Shown: piece after piece, positions 29,237 to 38,918 of the stretch
How the letters are laid out: each line of letters begins with the position of its first letter
How positions within the stretch are numbered: position 1 is the stretch's first letter
Source: Candidatus Allofournierella pullistercoris
GTDB lineage: Bacteria; Bacillota; Clostridia; Oscillospirales; Ruminococcaceae
Assembly: GCA_018883715.1 (NCBI GenBank)
Contig: JAHLFP010000036.1
Location: 1 to 62,105, forward strand
Length of the DNA: 62,105 nt
Direction: 5' to 3'
Position numbers and translations under genes: made by a program
Notes under the pieces: model-generated
Told to the model about the DNA's origin: nothing
What the model saw: the letters and a program-made list of their open reading frames with translations, nothing else
Database searches by the model: none

Positions 29237-30076
29237 ATGAAGAAGATTTTGGCATCTTTGATGGCGGCAGTGCTGGCAATGGGTTTGGTGGCTTGTGGAA
29301 GCGGTGGAAGCGGTGAAAATTCTTCCACTCAGACCAGCCAGAACAGCGACACCAGCGTGGCGGCTCAGAAGGTGGACTTGTCCGGCGACCCGGTGGAGTT
29401 CCTGAAGGGCAAACGTGTCGGTGCACAGCAGGGCACTACCGGAGATAGCTATGCAACCGAGCTTGGTTGTCAGGTAATGCAGTACAGCCGCTATGCGGAT
29501 GCAATTACTGCACTGAGCCAGGGCAAGGTGGATGCAGTGGTAATTGATGAGCAACCTGCCACGGCTTTTATGAACCAGAAGGATGGTTTGGCTGTATTTG
29601 AAACTCCTCTGGTGCATGACGAGATGGCAATTGCTGTGAAAAAAGGAAACAGCGAATTGCTGGAAAAATTGAACCAGGCCATCGCTACCCTGGAGGAAAA
29701 TGGCACCTTGCAGGCCATCTATGATAAGTACATCACCGGTGTAGAGGGTGCAACTGGTTACACCACTCCCGAAGGCACCGAGTACCCCAACGGTAAACTG
29801 ATTATGGCCACCAATGCAACCTTCCCTCCCTATGAGTATCTGGAAGGCGATGAAATTGTGGGATATGACCCGGAAGTTTCCAAGGCAATCTGTGACCTGC
29901 TGGGCTATGAGCTGGAGATTGTGGACATGGAATTTGACGGTATCTTTGCCGCACTGAACAGCGGTAAAGCAGACTTTGGTGCCGCAGGCTTTAGCGTAAC
30001 CCCTGACCGGGCCAAGACCGTAGATTTCACCAACACATACTACCAGTCCAAACTGGTTTGCATGGTGCAAGAGTAA
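29237..30076 (+). CDS. Polar amino acid ABC transporter substrate-binding lipoprotein with apparently permuted lobe order
   Basis: Lipobox LVACGSGG. The FLKGKRVGAQQGTTGDSYATELG... half precedes the NGKLIMATNATFPPYEYLEGDEIVGYDPEVSKAI... half. Confidence 0.9.
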   Translation: MKKILASLMAAVLAMGLVACGSGGSGENSSTQTSQNSDTSVAAQKVDLSGDPVEFLKGKRVGAQQGTTGDSYATELGCQVMQYSRYADAITALSQGKVDAVVIDEQPATAFMNQKDGLAVFETPLVHDEMAIAVKKGNSELLEKLNQAIATLEENGTLQAIYDKYITGVEGATGYTTPEGTEYPNGKLIMATNATFPPYEYLEGDEIVGYDPEVSKAICDLLGYELEIVDMEFDGIFAALNSGKADFGAAGFSVTPDRAKTVDFTNTYYQSKLVCMVQE

Positions 30077-30085
30077 AATGTAAGT

Positions 30086-30121
30086 CCCAAAGCGGTTCGA
30101 TGTGAACCGCTTTGGGCTTTT
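30086..30121 (+). terminator. Hairpin between binding-protein and permease genes
   Basis: cccaaagcggttc-gatgt-gaaccgctttggg plus ctttt. Confidence 0.75.
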
Positions 30122-30188
30122 CCACGAAGATTGTGCGCAAAAAGGGCGGTACTAGGCCGCCGAACATAAGGATGTGAGGAGAAAGAAG

Positions 30189-30908
30189 ATGCAACAAGCA
30201 TTGACTGAGTTTTGGGATTTACATATCTATCAAAACTTTATTGCAGAGGACCGCTGGACCTATCTGGTCAGCGGCTTGCAAAATACCCTGATTATCACCT
30301 TTTTTTCCCTGCTGTTGGGTCTGACGCTGGGTGCATTGGTGGCAATCGTTCGGGTCAGCCACGATAAGGCAGGCCACCCGGCGGCTTGGCTGCGGGTTTT
30401 AAACTGGATTTGCAAGGTGTACCTGACCGTCATCCGTGGCACCCCTGTTATGATTCAGCTGTTGATTATGTACTTTGTAATCTTCGGCAGCGTGAACATT
30501 AACTCGGTGATTGTGGCTTGCTTTGCCTTTGGTATCAACTCTGGCGCTTATGTGGCGGAAACCGTCCGAAGCGGCATTATGAGCATTGACCCGGGCCAGA
30601 TGGAGGCCGGACGAAGCCTGGGCCTGCCCTATTCCACCGTGATGCGCACCATTATCCTGCCTCAGGCGATTAAAAACGTACTGCCTGCTTTGGCAAACGA
30701 ATTCATCGCCCTGCTGAAAGAGACTTCTGTATCCGGTTACATCGGCCTGCGGGATTTGACCCGTGGCGGCGACATCATCCGGAGCCAGACCTGGGATGCG
30801 TTCCCTCCCTTGATGGCGGTTGCGCTGATTTATCTGTTGCTGGTATTGTTGATTGAAAAGGGCATTCATGTCATGGAAAGGAGATTGGCCCAGAGTGATC
30901 GAGGTTAA
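30189..30908 (+). CDS. Polar amino acid ABC transporter permease
   Basis: [51 protein letters not shown]. Confidence 0.95.
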   Translation: MQQALTEFWDLHIYQNFIAEDRWTYLVSGLQNTLIITFFSLLLGLTLGALVAIVRVSHDKAGHPAAWLRVLNWICKVYLTVIRGTPVMIQLLIMYFVIFGSVNINSVIVACFAFGINSGAYVAETVRSGIMSIDPGQMEAGRSLGLPYSTVMRTIILPQAIKNVLPALANEFIALLKETSVSGYIGLRDLTRGGDIIRSQTWDAFPPLMAVALIYLLLVLLIEKGIHVMERRLAQSDRG

Positions 30909-31617
30909 AAATTTACAAAAAAGCTTTGGCCCGGTGCAGGTGCTCAATGGGCTGAATCTGACCATCAATAAGGGTGACAAGGTGGTTCTGGTGGGACCGT
31001 CTGGCTGTGGTAAATCCACATTCTTACGGTGCCTGAACCTGCTGGAAGTCCCCACTGGCGGCGAAATCTACTTTGAGGGCCAGCTGGTGAACGGTGATAA
31101 AACCGACATCAACCAGTTGCGCCGCAAGATGGGCATGGTGTTCCAGCACTTTAACCTGTTTCCCCATCTGACCGTAAAGCAGAACATCACCCTTGCCCCG
31201 GTACAGCTGAAGCTGAAAACCCAAGAAGAAGCGGACGCCCAAGCCATGAAGCTGCTGGAACGGATTGGGCTGGCAGACAAAGCGGATGTTTATCCCAATA
31301 AGCTTTCCGGCGGCCAGAAACAGCGGATTGCCATTGTCCGTGCTTTGGCTATGGACCCGGATGTGATGCTGTTTGACGAACCCACCAGTGCCCTTGACCC
31401 CGAAATGGTAGGCGAGGTGCTGGAGCTGATGAAGGAGCTGGCAGACAGCGGTATGACCATGGTGGTGGTAACCCACGAGATGGGCTTTGCCCGTGAGGTG
31501 GCAAACCGTGTGATTTTCATCAACGAGGGACAGGTACAGGAAGATGAACCGCCCCAGGAGTTTTTCACAAACCCCAAACATCCCCGTCTGCGGGACTTCT
31601 TGTCCAAGGTTTTGTAA
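30895..31617 (+). CDS. Polar amino acid ABC transporter ATP-binding protein
   Basis: [55 protein letters not shown] start with RBS. Confidence 0.95.
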   Translation: MIEVKNLQKSFGPVQVLNGLNLTINKGDKVVLVGPSGCGKSTFLRCLNLLEVPTGGEIYFEGQLVNGDKTDINQLRRKMGMVFQHFNLFPHLTVKQNITLAPVQLKLKTQEEADAQAMKLLERIGLADKADVYPNKLSGGQKQRIAIVRALAMDPDVMLFDEPTSALDPEMVGEVLELMKELADSGMTMVVVTHEMGFAREVANRVIFINEGQVQEDEPPQEFFTNPKHPRLRDFLSKVL

Positions 31618-31635
31618 GCCGTTCAAAGAATCCAA

Positions 31636-31678
31636 CAAAAAAGCCAGAGTTCTCGATGCAGGGGACTCTGGTTTTTTG
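31636..31678 (+). terminator. Terminator of the amino acid ABC operon
   Basis: aaaaaagccagagttctcgatgcaggggactctggtttttt. Confidence 0.75.
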
Positions 31679-31820
31679 TGCAATAAGGGGATGGGCAGGT
31701 AATCCAGCAGGGCAAAGCATTGTGGACAGGGGTAAATCATGCTATAATAAAGGGGAAAAGTTTCGGTTCGTGGTAATAAAAGTACCAGCAACTTAAAAAA
31801 GAAGAGAGGATGGTACAAGG

Positions 31821-32462
31821 ATGAAGAAGTACGCCTATTGGAGTGGAGCGGCGGTTTGCTTTATGCTGGCCTCGGTGTTTGTTTTGTTGCCGGTGGAGCA
31901 TTTTGGCCTTTTAGTTACCCTTCGGGTGCTGGCCTTGCCCATGTTGGTGGTGGCTTTTTTGTTTGTGGCGGCGGCGCTGGCACAGGAAAAACCCCTGGCA
32001 GATGGACTGGGGGAGCAAAGCCAGGTTTACCATGGGGATATGGCATTCCCTGCTCATCTGACCTTGGAAGAAAAGGCAGAGGGTAGTTTGCGAGGGGCAA
32101 TCCGGGCACTGGAGTGGCTGAAAGATTCTTTCCGTGGGGTGTCCCAGTGGCAGTTGGAACGAATGACCACCGCCTGTAAGCAGCTGGAGCAGCGACTGGC
32201 GGACGAGCCACAACTGGCCCGGGAGATGGCAGATTTCTGCATTCAGTATCTTCCCCACGCCATGCAGTATATCCTGCAAAGTAAGGAATGTGGCATTGAC
32301 ACCCCGCAGGCCATGGGATATATTGCCACTGCCTGTGAGCGGCAGCTGGAGGCAATTTGCCAAGGAAAGTACATCACCTTTGAACAGGAGTACCAGCAGT
32401 TAAAACAGGACTGGCAGGCATTGCAAGAACAAAAATTTATCGCCTTATCCAGCGAGGAGTAA
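31821..32462 (+). CDS. Hypothetical membrane-anchored protein (possibly XpaC-like)
   Basis: Two N-terminal TM segments followed by a helical domain; RBS agaggatgg upstream. Family call is weak. Confidence 0.6.
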   Translation: MKKYAYWSGAAVCFMLASVFVLLPVEHFGLLVTLRVLALPMLVVAFLFVAAALAQEKPLADGLGEQSQVYHGDMAFPAHLTLEEKAEGSLRGAIRALEWLKDSFRGVSQWQLERMTTACKQLEQRLADEPQLAREMADFCIQYLPHAMQYILQSKECGIDTPQAMGYIATACERQLEAICQGKYITFEQEYQQLKQDWQALQEQKFIALSSEE

Positions 32463-32609
32463 GGCGAGTAGCTGGAAAATCATTGGTCTAAATTCAGGGT
32501 TGTTAAACAACAGGTTTGCATCCTTGTATCAAAAACAATTTGTTTTCGGCAAGATTTCCCGGACATTCATTTCAGTCCATGTTTTGCCTATACAGAGTTG
32601 CGCATATGG

Positions 32610-32647
32610 AAAAGCCCCACCGAGTGAAAACTCGATGGGGCTTTTTG
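32610..32647. terminator. Terminator
   Basis: aaaagccccaccgagtgaaaactcgatggggcttttt. Confidence 0.8.
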
Positions 32648-32660
32648 GTGTGTGAATGGC

Positions 32661-33701
32661 TCAATCTGCCCGCAGAGGAATCAAATGCTCTGGAGGCAGG
32701 GAAAGATGACTTGGAAGTTCCGGGGCAGAGCTGGCAAGGGCGGGCTTGCTTACCTTCCACCACAGAGTTGCATCCGGGGCACAGTGGAAGGAAAAACTCC
32801 AGAAAAATGGGTCTTCCATGGCTTGCCGCAATGCCACAGGAACCAGATTTTCCCGGCAATTTGCACTCACATCGTGGGCACGAATGGCCACCGCTGTCAC
32901 ATCCACCGGAACGGTTTGGGTGCAGGTGAATACCTTGTCCAGCTGGGGGAGATACACCTGATGGGAGGACACATACCGGGCGGTGAAGATGTTTTTACAC
33001 CCGGTAAGCCGGGCGACAGCAGGGGAGGTGGGCCGCAGGAAAAGCTCCTTGGTGGGGCCAAATGCCACACTTCGTCCCTGCTCCATCACCAAGGTATGGC
33101 TGCACAGGCGATAGATTTCATCCCGGTCGTGGCTTACCAAAATGGACGGGCCTTTCATCTGGTTCAAAAATTGGCCCAGTTCCAACTGAAGCCCCTCCCG
33201 CAGGGCGGCGTCCAGTGCGGAAAAAGGCTCGTCCAAAAGGGCCACCTTTGGCTGGGAAGCCAGCATCCGGGCCAGTGCGGTGCGTTGTTTCTGCCCGCCG
33301 GAAAGCTGGTGGGGATACTGTTTTTCCAGCCCTGCAAGCTGGAACTGCTCCACAAGCTGGGCGGTGCGCCGTTTCTGCTCTTCCCGTGGAAGAGAGCGTA
33401 GGGGGGCGGCAATGTTTTGCGCCACCGTCATGGAGTCAAACAAGGCGTAGTGCTGGAATAAAAAGCCCACCTTTCGGCGCTGTACCGGGACAGAAATCCG
33501 CTTTTCGGTATCCAGCCATGGAGTGCCTTGCAGGGAGATACATCCTTTTTTGGGGTGAATCAGCCCCGCAATGCAGTGAAGGGTCAGGCTTTTTCCACAG
33601 CCGGATGCCCCCAAGATACCCGTCACCCCTTGGGGAGCGGTAAAGTCCACCTGCAAGGAAAAGCGGGAAGAAATTTTGCTCTCAATCTGAACACGTAGCA
33701 T
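32661..33701 (-). CDS. modC: Molybdate ABC transporter ATP-binding protein
   Basis: [64 protein letters not shown]; operon with modAB. Start MLRVQIESK at 33701. Confidence 0.9.
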   Translation of the reverse strand: MLRVQIESKISSRFSLQVDFTAPQGVTGILGASGCGKSLTLHCIAGLIHPKKGCISLQGTPWLDTEKRISVPVQRRKVGFLFQHYALFDSMTVAQNIAAPLRSLPREEQKRRTAQLVEQFQLAGLEKQYPHQLSGGQKQRTALARMLASQPKVALLDEPFSALDAALREGLQLELGQFLNQMKGPSILVSHDRDEIYRLCSHTLVMEQGRSVAFGPTKELFLRPTSPAVARLTGCKNIFTARYVSSHQVYLPQLDKVFTCTQTVPVDVTAVAIRAHDVSANCRENLVPVALRQAMEDPFFWSFSFHCAPDATLWWKVSKPALASSAPELPSHLSLPPEHLIPLRAD

Positions 33702-34378
33702 TATGCGCCCTCCCGTTTGGCAAAGGTTTTCTTTCGTTCCAGAAGGTTCACGGCAACCAGAACCACCGCAGAGATGGCAAGGTTCACCAGTACCCAGCGG
33801 AAGGCCAGCTCGCTCTCCCCAATCCGCCACAGCTGGTACACGGTGGTGGAGATGGTGGCAGTGCGGCCCGGGGTGTAGCCTGCCACCATGCTGGTGGCGC
33901 CGTATTCACCCAAGGCACGGGCGAAGGCCAGCACAATCCCGGCCAAAATGCCGGAGCGACAGGCGGGAAGCTGGATTTTCCAGAACAGATACCAGTTTGG
34001 CAGACCGAGGGTTTGTCCACATTGCACAAGGCTGTGGTCAAAGGACTCAAAGGCACCCCGTGCGGTGCGATACATCAGGGGAAAGGACACAACCACCGAG
34101 GAAAAAATGGCAGAATACCACTGCATCAGCAGAGGCAGAGAGTATACCTCCATGACCCATTTTCCAACGGGCTGATGCGGCCCCAGAACCAACAGCAAAA
34201 AATAGCCCACCACTGTGGGGGGGAGCACCATGGGCAGGGTGAGCACCACGTCCAGCAGTCCTTTTGCGGTTTTGGGAAGCCGACAAATCCAATGAGCGGC
34301 GCCAATTCCAAGAAAGAAAACCACTATACTGGAAATTGCGGCAATGCGAAGGGAGTTTAACAAAGGATACCAATCCAT
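33701..34378 (-). CDS. modB: Molybdate ABC transporter permease
   Basis: LPMVLPPTVVGYFLLLVLG; FARALGEYGATSMVAGYTPGRT. Confidence 0.93.
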   Translation of the reverse strand: MDWYPLLNSLRIAAISSIVVFFLGIGAAHWICRLPKTAKGLLDVVLTLPMVLPPTVVGYFLLLVLGPHQPVGKWVMEVYSLPLLMQWYSAIFSSVVVSFPLMYRTARGAFESFDHSLVQCGQTLGLPNWYLFWKIQLPACRSGILAGIVLAFARALGEYGATSMVAGYTPGRTATISTTVYQLWRIGESELAFRWVLVNLAISAVVLVAVNLLERKKTFAKREGA

Positions 34379-34402
34379 ACAAAACCTCCTTATTCTGCAA
34401 AA

Positions 34403-34430
34403 AACTGGGTGGCCAAAGGCGCACCCAGTT
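34403..34430 (-). terminator. Hairpin between modA and modB
   Basis: Minus: AACTGGGT-gcgcctttggcc-ACCCAGTT followed by TTTT. Confidence 0.65.
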
Positions 34431-34434
34431 GCTG

Positions 34435-35253
34435 TTAGGTTAAAGGCTGAAAGCCTATGTTAATGAAAATTTCGTGTGCAATGGGACTGGACTGCAAAAA
34501 GTCCAAAAAGTCCTGTGCTTGCTGGGGATGCTGGCTGGAAGTGGTGACAGCCCCGGGATAAACAATGGGGTCATGCCAATCGGATTGTGCCGTTTCCACC
34601 ACATACAAGGGGGCGGTGGCGGCATCGGTGATATATACAATGCCGCAATCCACTGCACCCAGAGCAATCTGATTGATAATCTCGGTTACGCTGGAGCCAT
34701 AGGTGAGTTTCTGCTGGCTTTCCAGCGTTTCGGTGATGCCAAGGGCATCAAAAACCTGCATGGCATACTGTCCCGCAGGCACATCCATATTACCAATGGC
34801 GATGCTTGTTACCTGCTCTGAGGTCAGGTCTGTAAACCGCTGCACATTCCCTGGATTGCCGGGCGCCACGGCCAAAACCAGCTTGTTCTTTAGCAGGTCA
34901 ACCCGGGAGTTCTGGTCAATCAAGCCAGTGCCGGTACGGCTGTCCGGGGTATCCTGGGAAGGGCTCAGGGCATCCATCACACTGCTGGAGGCACTGATGA
35001 ATAGGTCACAAACAGCGCCCTGCTCCAGTTGGGTTTTTAAAGTGCCGGAGGAATCAAAGGTGAACTGCAATTCCACCTCTGGATGAAGATGCTGGTACTG
35101 GGTGGCAATGTCTGTAAGGGGCTCACTCAAGCTGGAAGCGGCAAATACCGATAAAACCGTGGGTTGTGTTTGGGAGGGGTAATGGGATTGCCGGGCTGGG
35201 GTACAGCCTGTTAGCATCAAACAGCTAAGCAGGGCAATCAATAGATATTTCAT
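34435..35253 (-). CDS. modA: Molybdate-binding lipoprotein
   Basis: LTGCTPA lipobox; VFAASSLSEPLTDIATQYQ; IALGAVDCGIVYITDA. Confidence 0.92.
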   Translation of the reverse strand: MKYLLIALLSCLMLTGCTPARQSHYPSQTQPTVLSVFAASSLSEPLTDIATQYQHLHPEVELQFTFDSSGTLKTQLEQGAVCDLFISASSSVMDALSPSQDTPDSRTGTGLIDQNSRVDLLKNKLVLAVAPGNPGNVQRFTDLTSEQVTSIAIGNMDVPAGQYAMQVFDALGITETLESQQKLTYGSSVTEIINQIALGAVDCGIVYITDAATAPLYVVETAQSDWHDPIVYPGAVTTSSQHPQQAQDFLDFLQSSPIAHEIFINIGFQPLT

Positions 35254-35266
35254 GGAAAATCTCCTT

Positions 35267-35755
35267 TTATGTTTGAGAGCCGGGGAAGACAAAAGAACCA
35301 CTTTTGCCTCCTTCTTTGGATACCAGATGGACCTGCTGTAACACCATGCCTTTGTCAATGGCTTTGCACATATCATAAATGGTTAAAAGTGCCACCGTTG
35401 CACCGGTTAAGGCTTCCATCTCCACTCCGGTTTTGCCCTCGCACTTAACGGTGCAGAAAGTTTGAACCGAGTGCGTTTCCTCCAAAAGCTCAAAGGTGAC
35501 TGTCACCTTGCTGAGCATCAAGGGATGGCAAAGGGGAATCAGGTCGCTGGTGCGTTTGGCGGCCATAATGCCAGCCAGCTGCGCAACTCCCAGTACATCC
35601 CCTTTTTTTGCCCTGCCCTCCACAATGGTGGAAAAACATTCCGGGCTCATCTGGATTTGACCCGTGGCACAGGCGGTGCGGCTGGTGGGATTTTTTTCAC
35701 TTACATCCACCATCTGGGCATTGCCGTGGGCGTCAATGTGGGTTAAACCGGACAC
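35267..35755 (-). CDS. moaC: Cyclic pyranopterin monophosphate synthase
   Basis: MVDVSEKNPTSRTACATG; IPLCHPLMLSKVTV; GKTGVEMEALTGATVALLTIYDMCKAIDKGM. Confidence 0.95.
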   Translation of the reverse strand: MSGLTHIDAHGNAQMVDVSEKNPTSRTACATGQIQMSPECFSTIVEGRAKKGDVLGVAQLAGIMAAKRTSDLIPLCHPLMLSKVTVTFELLEETHSVQTFCTVKCEGKTGVEMEALTGATVALLTIYDMCKAIDKGMVLQQVHLVSKEGGKSGSFVFPGSQT

Positions 35756-35758
35756 GGG

Positions 35759-36784
35759 TTACACCCCCTTGCCAAATCCACAGTTGGGCCAGATGCAAAC
35801 CGGGCAATCCATGCAAAGTCCACCATGTCCAAGGGCGGCCAGCTGCTCCTGGCTCACTGGTTGTTCGGCCAGAACCAGGGGGAGAACCAGGTCAAAGATA
35901 GTGCGCTTAGAGTACATGACACAACCGGGCAGACCCATCACCGGAACACCGCTGGGCAGATAGCTTAAAAGGAACATAGCGCCGGGCAACACCGGAGCAC
36001 CATAGCTGATGATGTTGGCCCCGCTGTTGCGGATGGCAAGAGGGGTTTTGTCGTCCGGGTCTACACTCATGCCACCGGTGCAGATAATCAAATCCACCCC
36101 TGCGGCGTGCATATCGTGGATGGCCTGGGTGATTTTGGTGTGGTCGTCGTCCAGAATCACATGTTCGGTCATTACACTGCCGTACTCGGCCAGTTTGCGC
36201 TCAATCACCGGAGTGAAAGAATCCTGGATCCGTCCATGAAAGACCTCGTTTCCAGTGGTGATAACACCGGCCTTTTTAGGCTTAAAGGGAATCAGGGTCA
36301 AAAGAGGGGCATCCCCTGCAACCTGGCGGGCATGTTCCATTTTTTCCTGCTCAATCACCAAGGGGATAATCCGAGTGCCGGCCAGTTTTTCCCCCTTTTT
36401 TACCGGGATACCGCTGGCACGGGTGGCAATCATCATCTCACCCAGCTCGTTTACCTTGCGCAGTCGCTCCACATCCACCAGAAGCAGGCCGTCGCACTGG
36501 GCAATCAGGTCAATCTTGCCTTCCTTCACCGGAGTGGGCTCCATCCACTGGTTTTGGCACATACTGCGAAGAATCTCCGCCGCCTCGTTTTCATGCAAGC
36601 GGGTTTCCCCTTTTTCCCATATGTAAAGGTGATCCTTACCCATGCTTAGCAAAACGGGAATATCCTCTTCCCGCACAATATGACCTTTGCGAAAAGCGGC
36701 ATCTTTGGTCACGCCGGGGATAATTTGCGTAATGTCGTGACATAAAATGTGACCTACCGCATCCTTGGTATCAATCAGTTTCAT
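35759..36784 (-). CDS. MoeA-like molybdopterin-binding protein with C-terminal Cys cluster
   Basis: GVITTGNEVFHGRIQDSFTPVI; LIICTGGMSVDPDDKTPLAI; tail HGGLCMDCPVCIWPNCGFGKGV. Confidence 0.88.
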   Translation of the reverse strand: MKLIDTKDAVGHILCHDITQIIPGVTKDAAFRKGHIVREEDIPVLLSMGKDHLYIWEKGETRLHENEAAEILRSMCQNQWMEPTPVKEGKIDLIAQCDGLLLVDVERLRKVNELGEMMIATRASGIPVKKGEKLAGTRIIPLVIEQEKMEHARQVAGDAPLLTLIPFKPKKAGVITTGNEVFHGRIQDSFTPVIERKLAEYGSVMTEHVILDDDHTKITQAIHDMHAAGVDLIICTGGMSVDPDDKTPLAIRNSGANIISYGAPVLPGAMFLLSYLPSGVPVMGLPGCVMYSKRTIFDLVLPLVLAEQPVSQEQLAALGHGGLCMDCPVCIWPNCGFGKGV

Positions 36785-37010
36785 GATATGAAAACTCCCT
36801 TGTACTGGCCCTGATAGGGCGGTGGATTTTATCGTTGTTTATTTAAATAAATAAGGTAGATACAGCCCTATCATACCATATATTGACAGGGAAGAAAAGA
36901 CAATCGCAAAATATTTGCATGGTTTTTTCTGTCATTTTGGCAAAATCGTGCTATACTGTACACAGCGTATGCAAAGTCAAAATAACCGTAAAATAAGGGA
37001 GGATTGTGAC

Positions 37011-37868
37011 ATGAATCGCATGTGGAGCAATCTGTGCAAAGCACTGGAACAGCAGGGTGCCATGTTGATGAGTATTTTACACAGCCAAGGCTCTGCCCCA
37101 CGGCATGCAGGGGCGCAGATGGTACTGCTGGAAGATGGTGGACAATGGGGAACAATCGGTGGCGGCAAAATCGAGGCCGTTTGCCTTGTCCATGCCGCAA
37201 AACTGCTGGCAGAAAAACAAAGTGACACTCAGACCTACAACCTGTCCGACGCAGGGGAAAACAGCATCGGTATGTCCTGTGGTGGACAGGTGACGGTGGA
37301 GTTCCGCTATCTGCCCATGGGAAACCAGTCGGTGGAATGGGTGACCCAGATGGTGGAAAAACTGCCGGTGGGACGGGTGCTGATTTTTGGCGCAGGCCAT
37401 GTGAGCCAGGCCCTTGCCGCTCTTTTACCGGCATTGGAGCTGGATTACATCGTGGTGGATGACCGACCGGAGTTTGCAAAAGAGGAACTGTTCCCCGCCG
37501 CCCGGCAGGTACTTTGTTGCCCCATGCAAGGAGCGGTGGAAAAGCTCTCCCCCAAACCGGAGGATTTGATGGTGGTGGTCACCCGTGGGCATGCCCATGA
37601 CTATGAGGTAGTCTGCCAGGCGCTGAACAGCCCGGTGGAATACATCGGCCTGATGGGAAGCCGCCGCAAGGTGGCACTGATGCAAAAACGGTGGCTGGAG
37701 GATGGGTTTACCACCCAGCAACTGGAGCGCATCAGCACCCCCATCGGCCTTGACATTGGGGCGGAAACCCCGGCGGAAATTGCTATCAGCATTGCGGCCC
37801 AGCTGATTCAGGTGCAGGCACAAAGAAGACCCAAAGGTGGATGGGCAAAGCATTTGATTCATTCGTAA
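37011..37868 (+). CDS. xdhC: XdhC-family molybdenum cofactor insertion/maturation protein
   Basis: HSQGSAPRHAGAQMVLLEDGGQWGTIGGGKIEA; IFGAGHVSQALAALLPALELDYIVVDDRPEFA; YIGLMGSRRKV; GLDIGAETPAEIAISIAAQ. Confidence 0.9.
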   Translation: MNRMWSNLCKALEQQGAMLMSILHSQGSAPRHAGAQMVLLEDGGQWGTIGGGKIEAVCLVHAAKLLAEKQSDTQTYNLSDAGENSIGMSCGGQVTVEFRYLPMGNQSVEWVTQMVEKLPVGRVLIFGAGHVSQALAALLPALELDYIVVDDRPEFAKEELFPAARQVLCCPMQGAVEKLSPKPEDLMVVVTRGHAHDYEVVCQALNSPVEYIGLMGSRRKVALMQKRWLEDGFTTQQLERISTPIGLDIGAETPAEIAISIAAQLIQVQAQRRPKGGWAKHLIHS

Positions 37869-37890
37869 CATTAAAAAAGGAGGAAAGGCC

Positions 37891-38790
37891 ATGAACCAGC
37901 AGGGGCTTTGTCTGGCACAGGTTTTCAGCATCCAGCGTCTGGTACAGATGCAGTATCTGGAATGCGGGCCGGACTATCGCAGCCAGTGTGATACCAAGGA
38001 AGGCTGGCACCTGTTTTACCTGGACAAAGGGCAGATGCAGTTGCAATGGCAGGAACACAGCCACACCCTACAACGGGGTCAGATGATGTTGTTGCCACCG
38101 GGGCAGACGGTTGAAATCAGTTGTCCCCAAAAAGAACCGCCCAATCTGGTATGGCTGGCCTTTCAAACGGCGGACGGGGCTACACTTGTGCCACTGGCGG
38201 AACAAATCATTGCGTTGCAGGAAACCGAGCGGCTTCACATGGCAAGCCTGCTGGAACTTGCCCGGCTGATTTTTCAGCCAGGAAAGCCCCTTTCCCTGTG
38301 CCCAGATGCTCCACCAGAAGCCCAGCAGCGGTTCCGAATTTATCTGGAGCTTTTGCTGTTGGAACTTCTCATGCGGGAGCGTAGCCAACAGGAGGAAAAG
38401 CCCATTACCCTGATGCGGGATAGAAGCTATACCGAGGTTTTGGTACGGGTACAGCGGTATCTGGAGGACCATCTGGGGGAGAAACTGACTTTGAGCGAAA
38501 TCTGCCGCAGTAACCTGGTGGGGCGCAGTTACCTGCAAAAAATCTTCCGGGAAAAAACCGGGGGCGGCGTGATGGAATACTTTGGCACCATGAAGATTGA
38601 AAAAGCCAAAGAGTTGATTCGGGAGCGGGAGCATAATTTTACCCAGATTTCCCAGTTGCTGGGCTATCAGTCGGTGCAGTATTTTTCCCGCCATTTTAAA
38701 AAGGTGACGGGAATGACCCCCTCGGATTATGCAGTGAGCATCCGGGTACTGACCTTGAAAGCCCGTGCTACCCAGTGGGATACGGAATAG
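37891..38790 (+). CDS. AraC-family transcriptional regulator
   Basis: C-term HTH LTLSEICRSNLVGRSYLQKIFREKTGGGVMEYF...ISQLLGYQSVQYFSRHFKKVTGMTPSDY. Confidence 0.9.
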   Translation: MNQQGLCLAQVFSIQRLVQMQYLECGPDYRSQCDTKEGWHLFYLDKGQMQLQWQEHSHTLQRGQMMLLPPGQTVEISCPQKEPPNLVWLAFQTADGATLVPLAEQIIALQETERLHMASLLELARLIFQPGKPLSLCPDAPPEAQQRFRIYLELLLLELLMRERSQQEEKPITLMRDRSYTEVLVRVQRYLEDHLGEKLTLSEICRSNLVGRSYLQKIFREKTGGGVMEYFGTMKIEKAKELIREREHNFTQISQLLGYQSVQYFSRHFKKVTGMTPSDYAVSIRVLTLKARATQWDTE

Positions 38791-38876
38791 GCAGGATAGC
38801 CTAACGGGCTGGGCATTTGCCTGTATATGATATGGCCAAATCTGGCGAACTACCTTAAAAATCAGATACAAAAAAG

Positions 38877-38908
38877 AAAACCCCCGTGCCGTTTGGCATG
38901 GGGGTTTG
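38877..38908. terminator. Bidirectional terminator
   Basis: aaaacccccgtgccgtttggcatgggggttt. Confidence 0.75.
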
Positions 38909-38918
38909 GTTGTAAAGA

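Noticed and set aside
32661-33830. N-terminal extension of ModC (MADWGERAGLPLGTG...)
   Set aside because: It overlaps modB in another frame. The ABC domain begins at MLRVQIESK (33701), the natural overlapping start.
36820-36870. AT-rich partial palindrome (gtttatttaaataaataa) as a ModE operator
   Set aside because: The symmetry breaks down outside the central 14 bp and it does not match the ModE consensus I know; no modE gene is seen.
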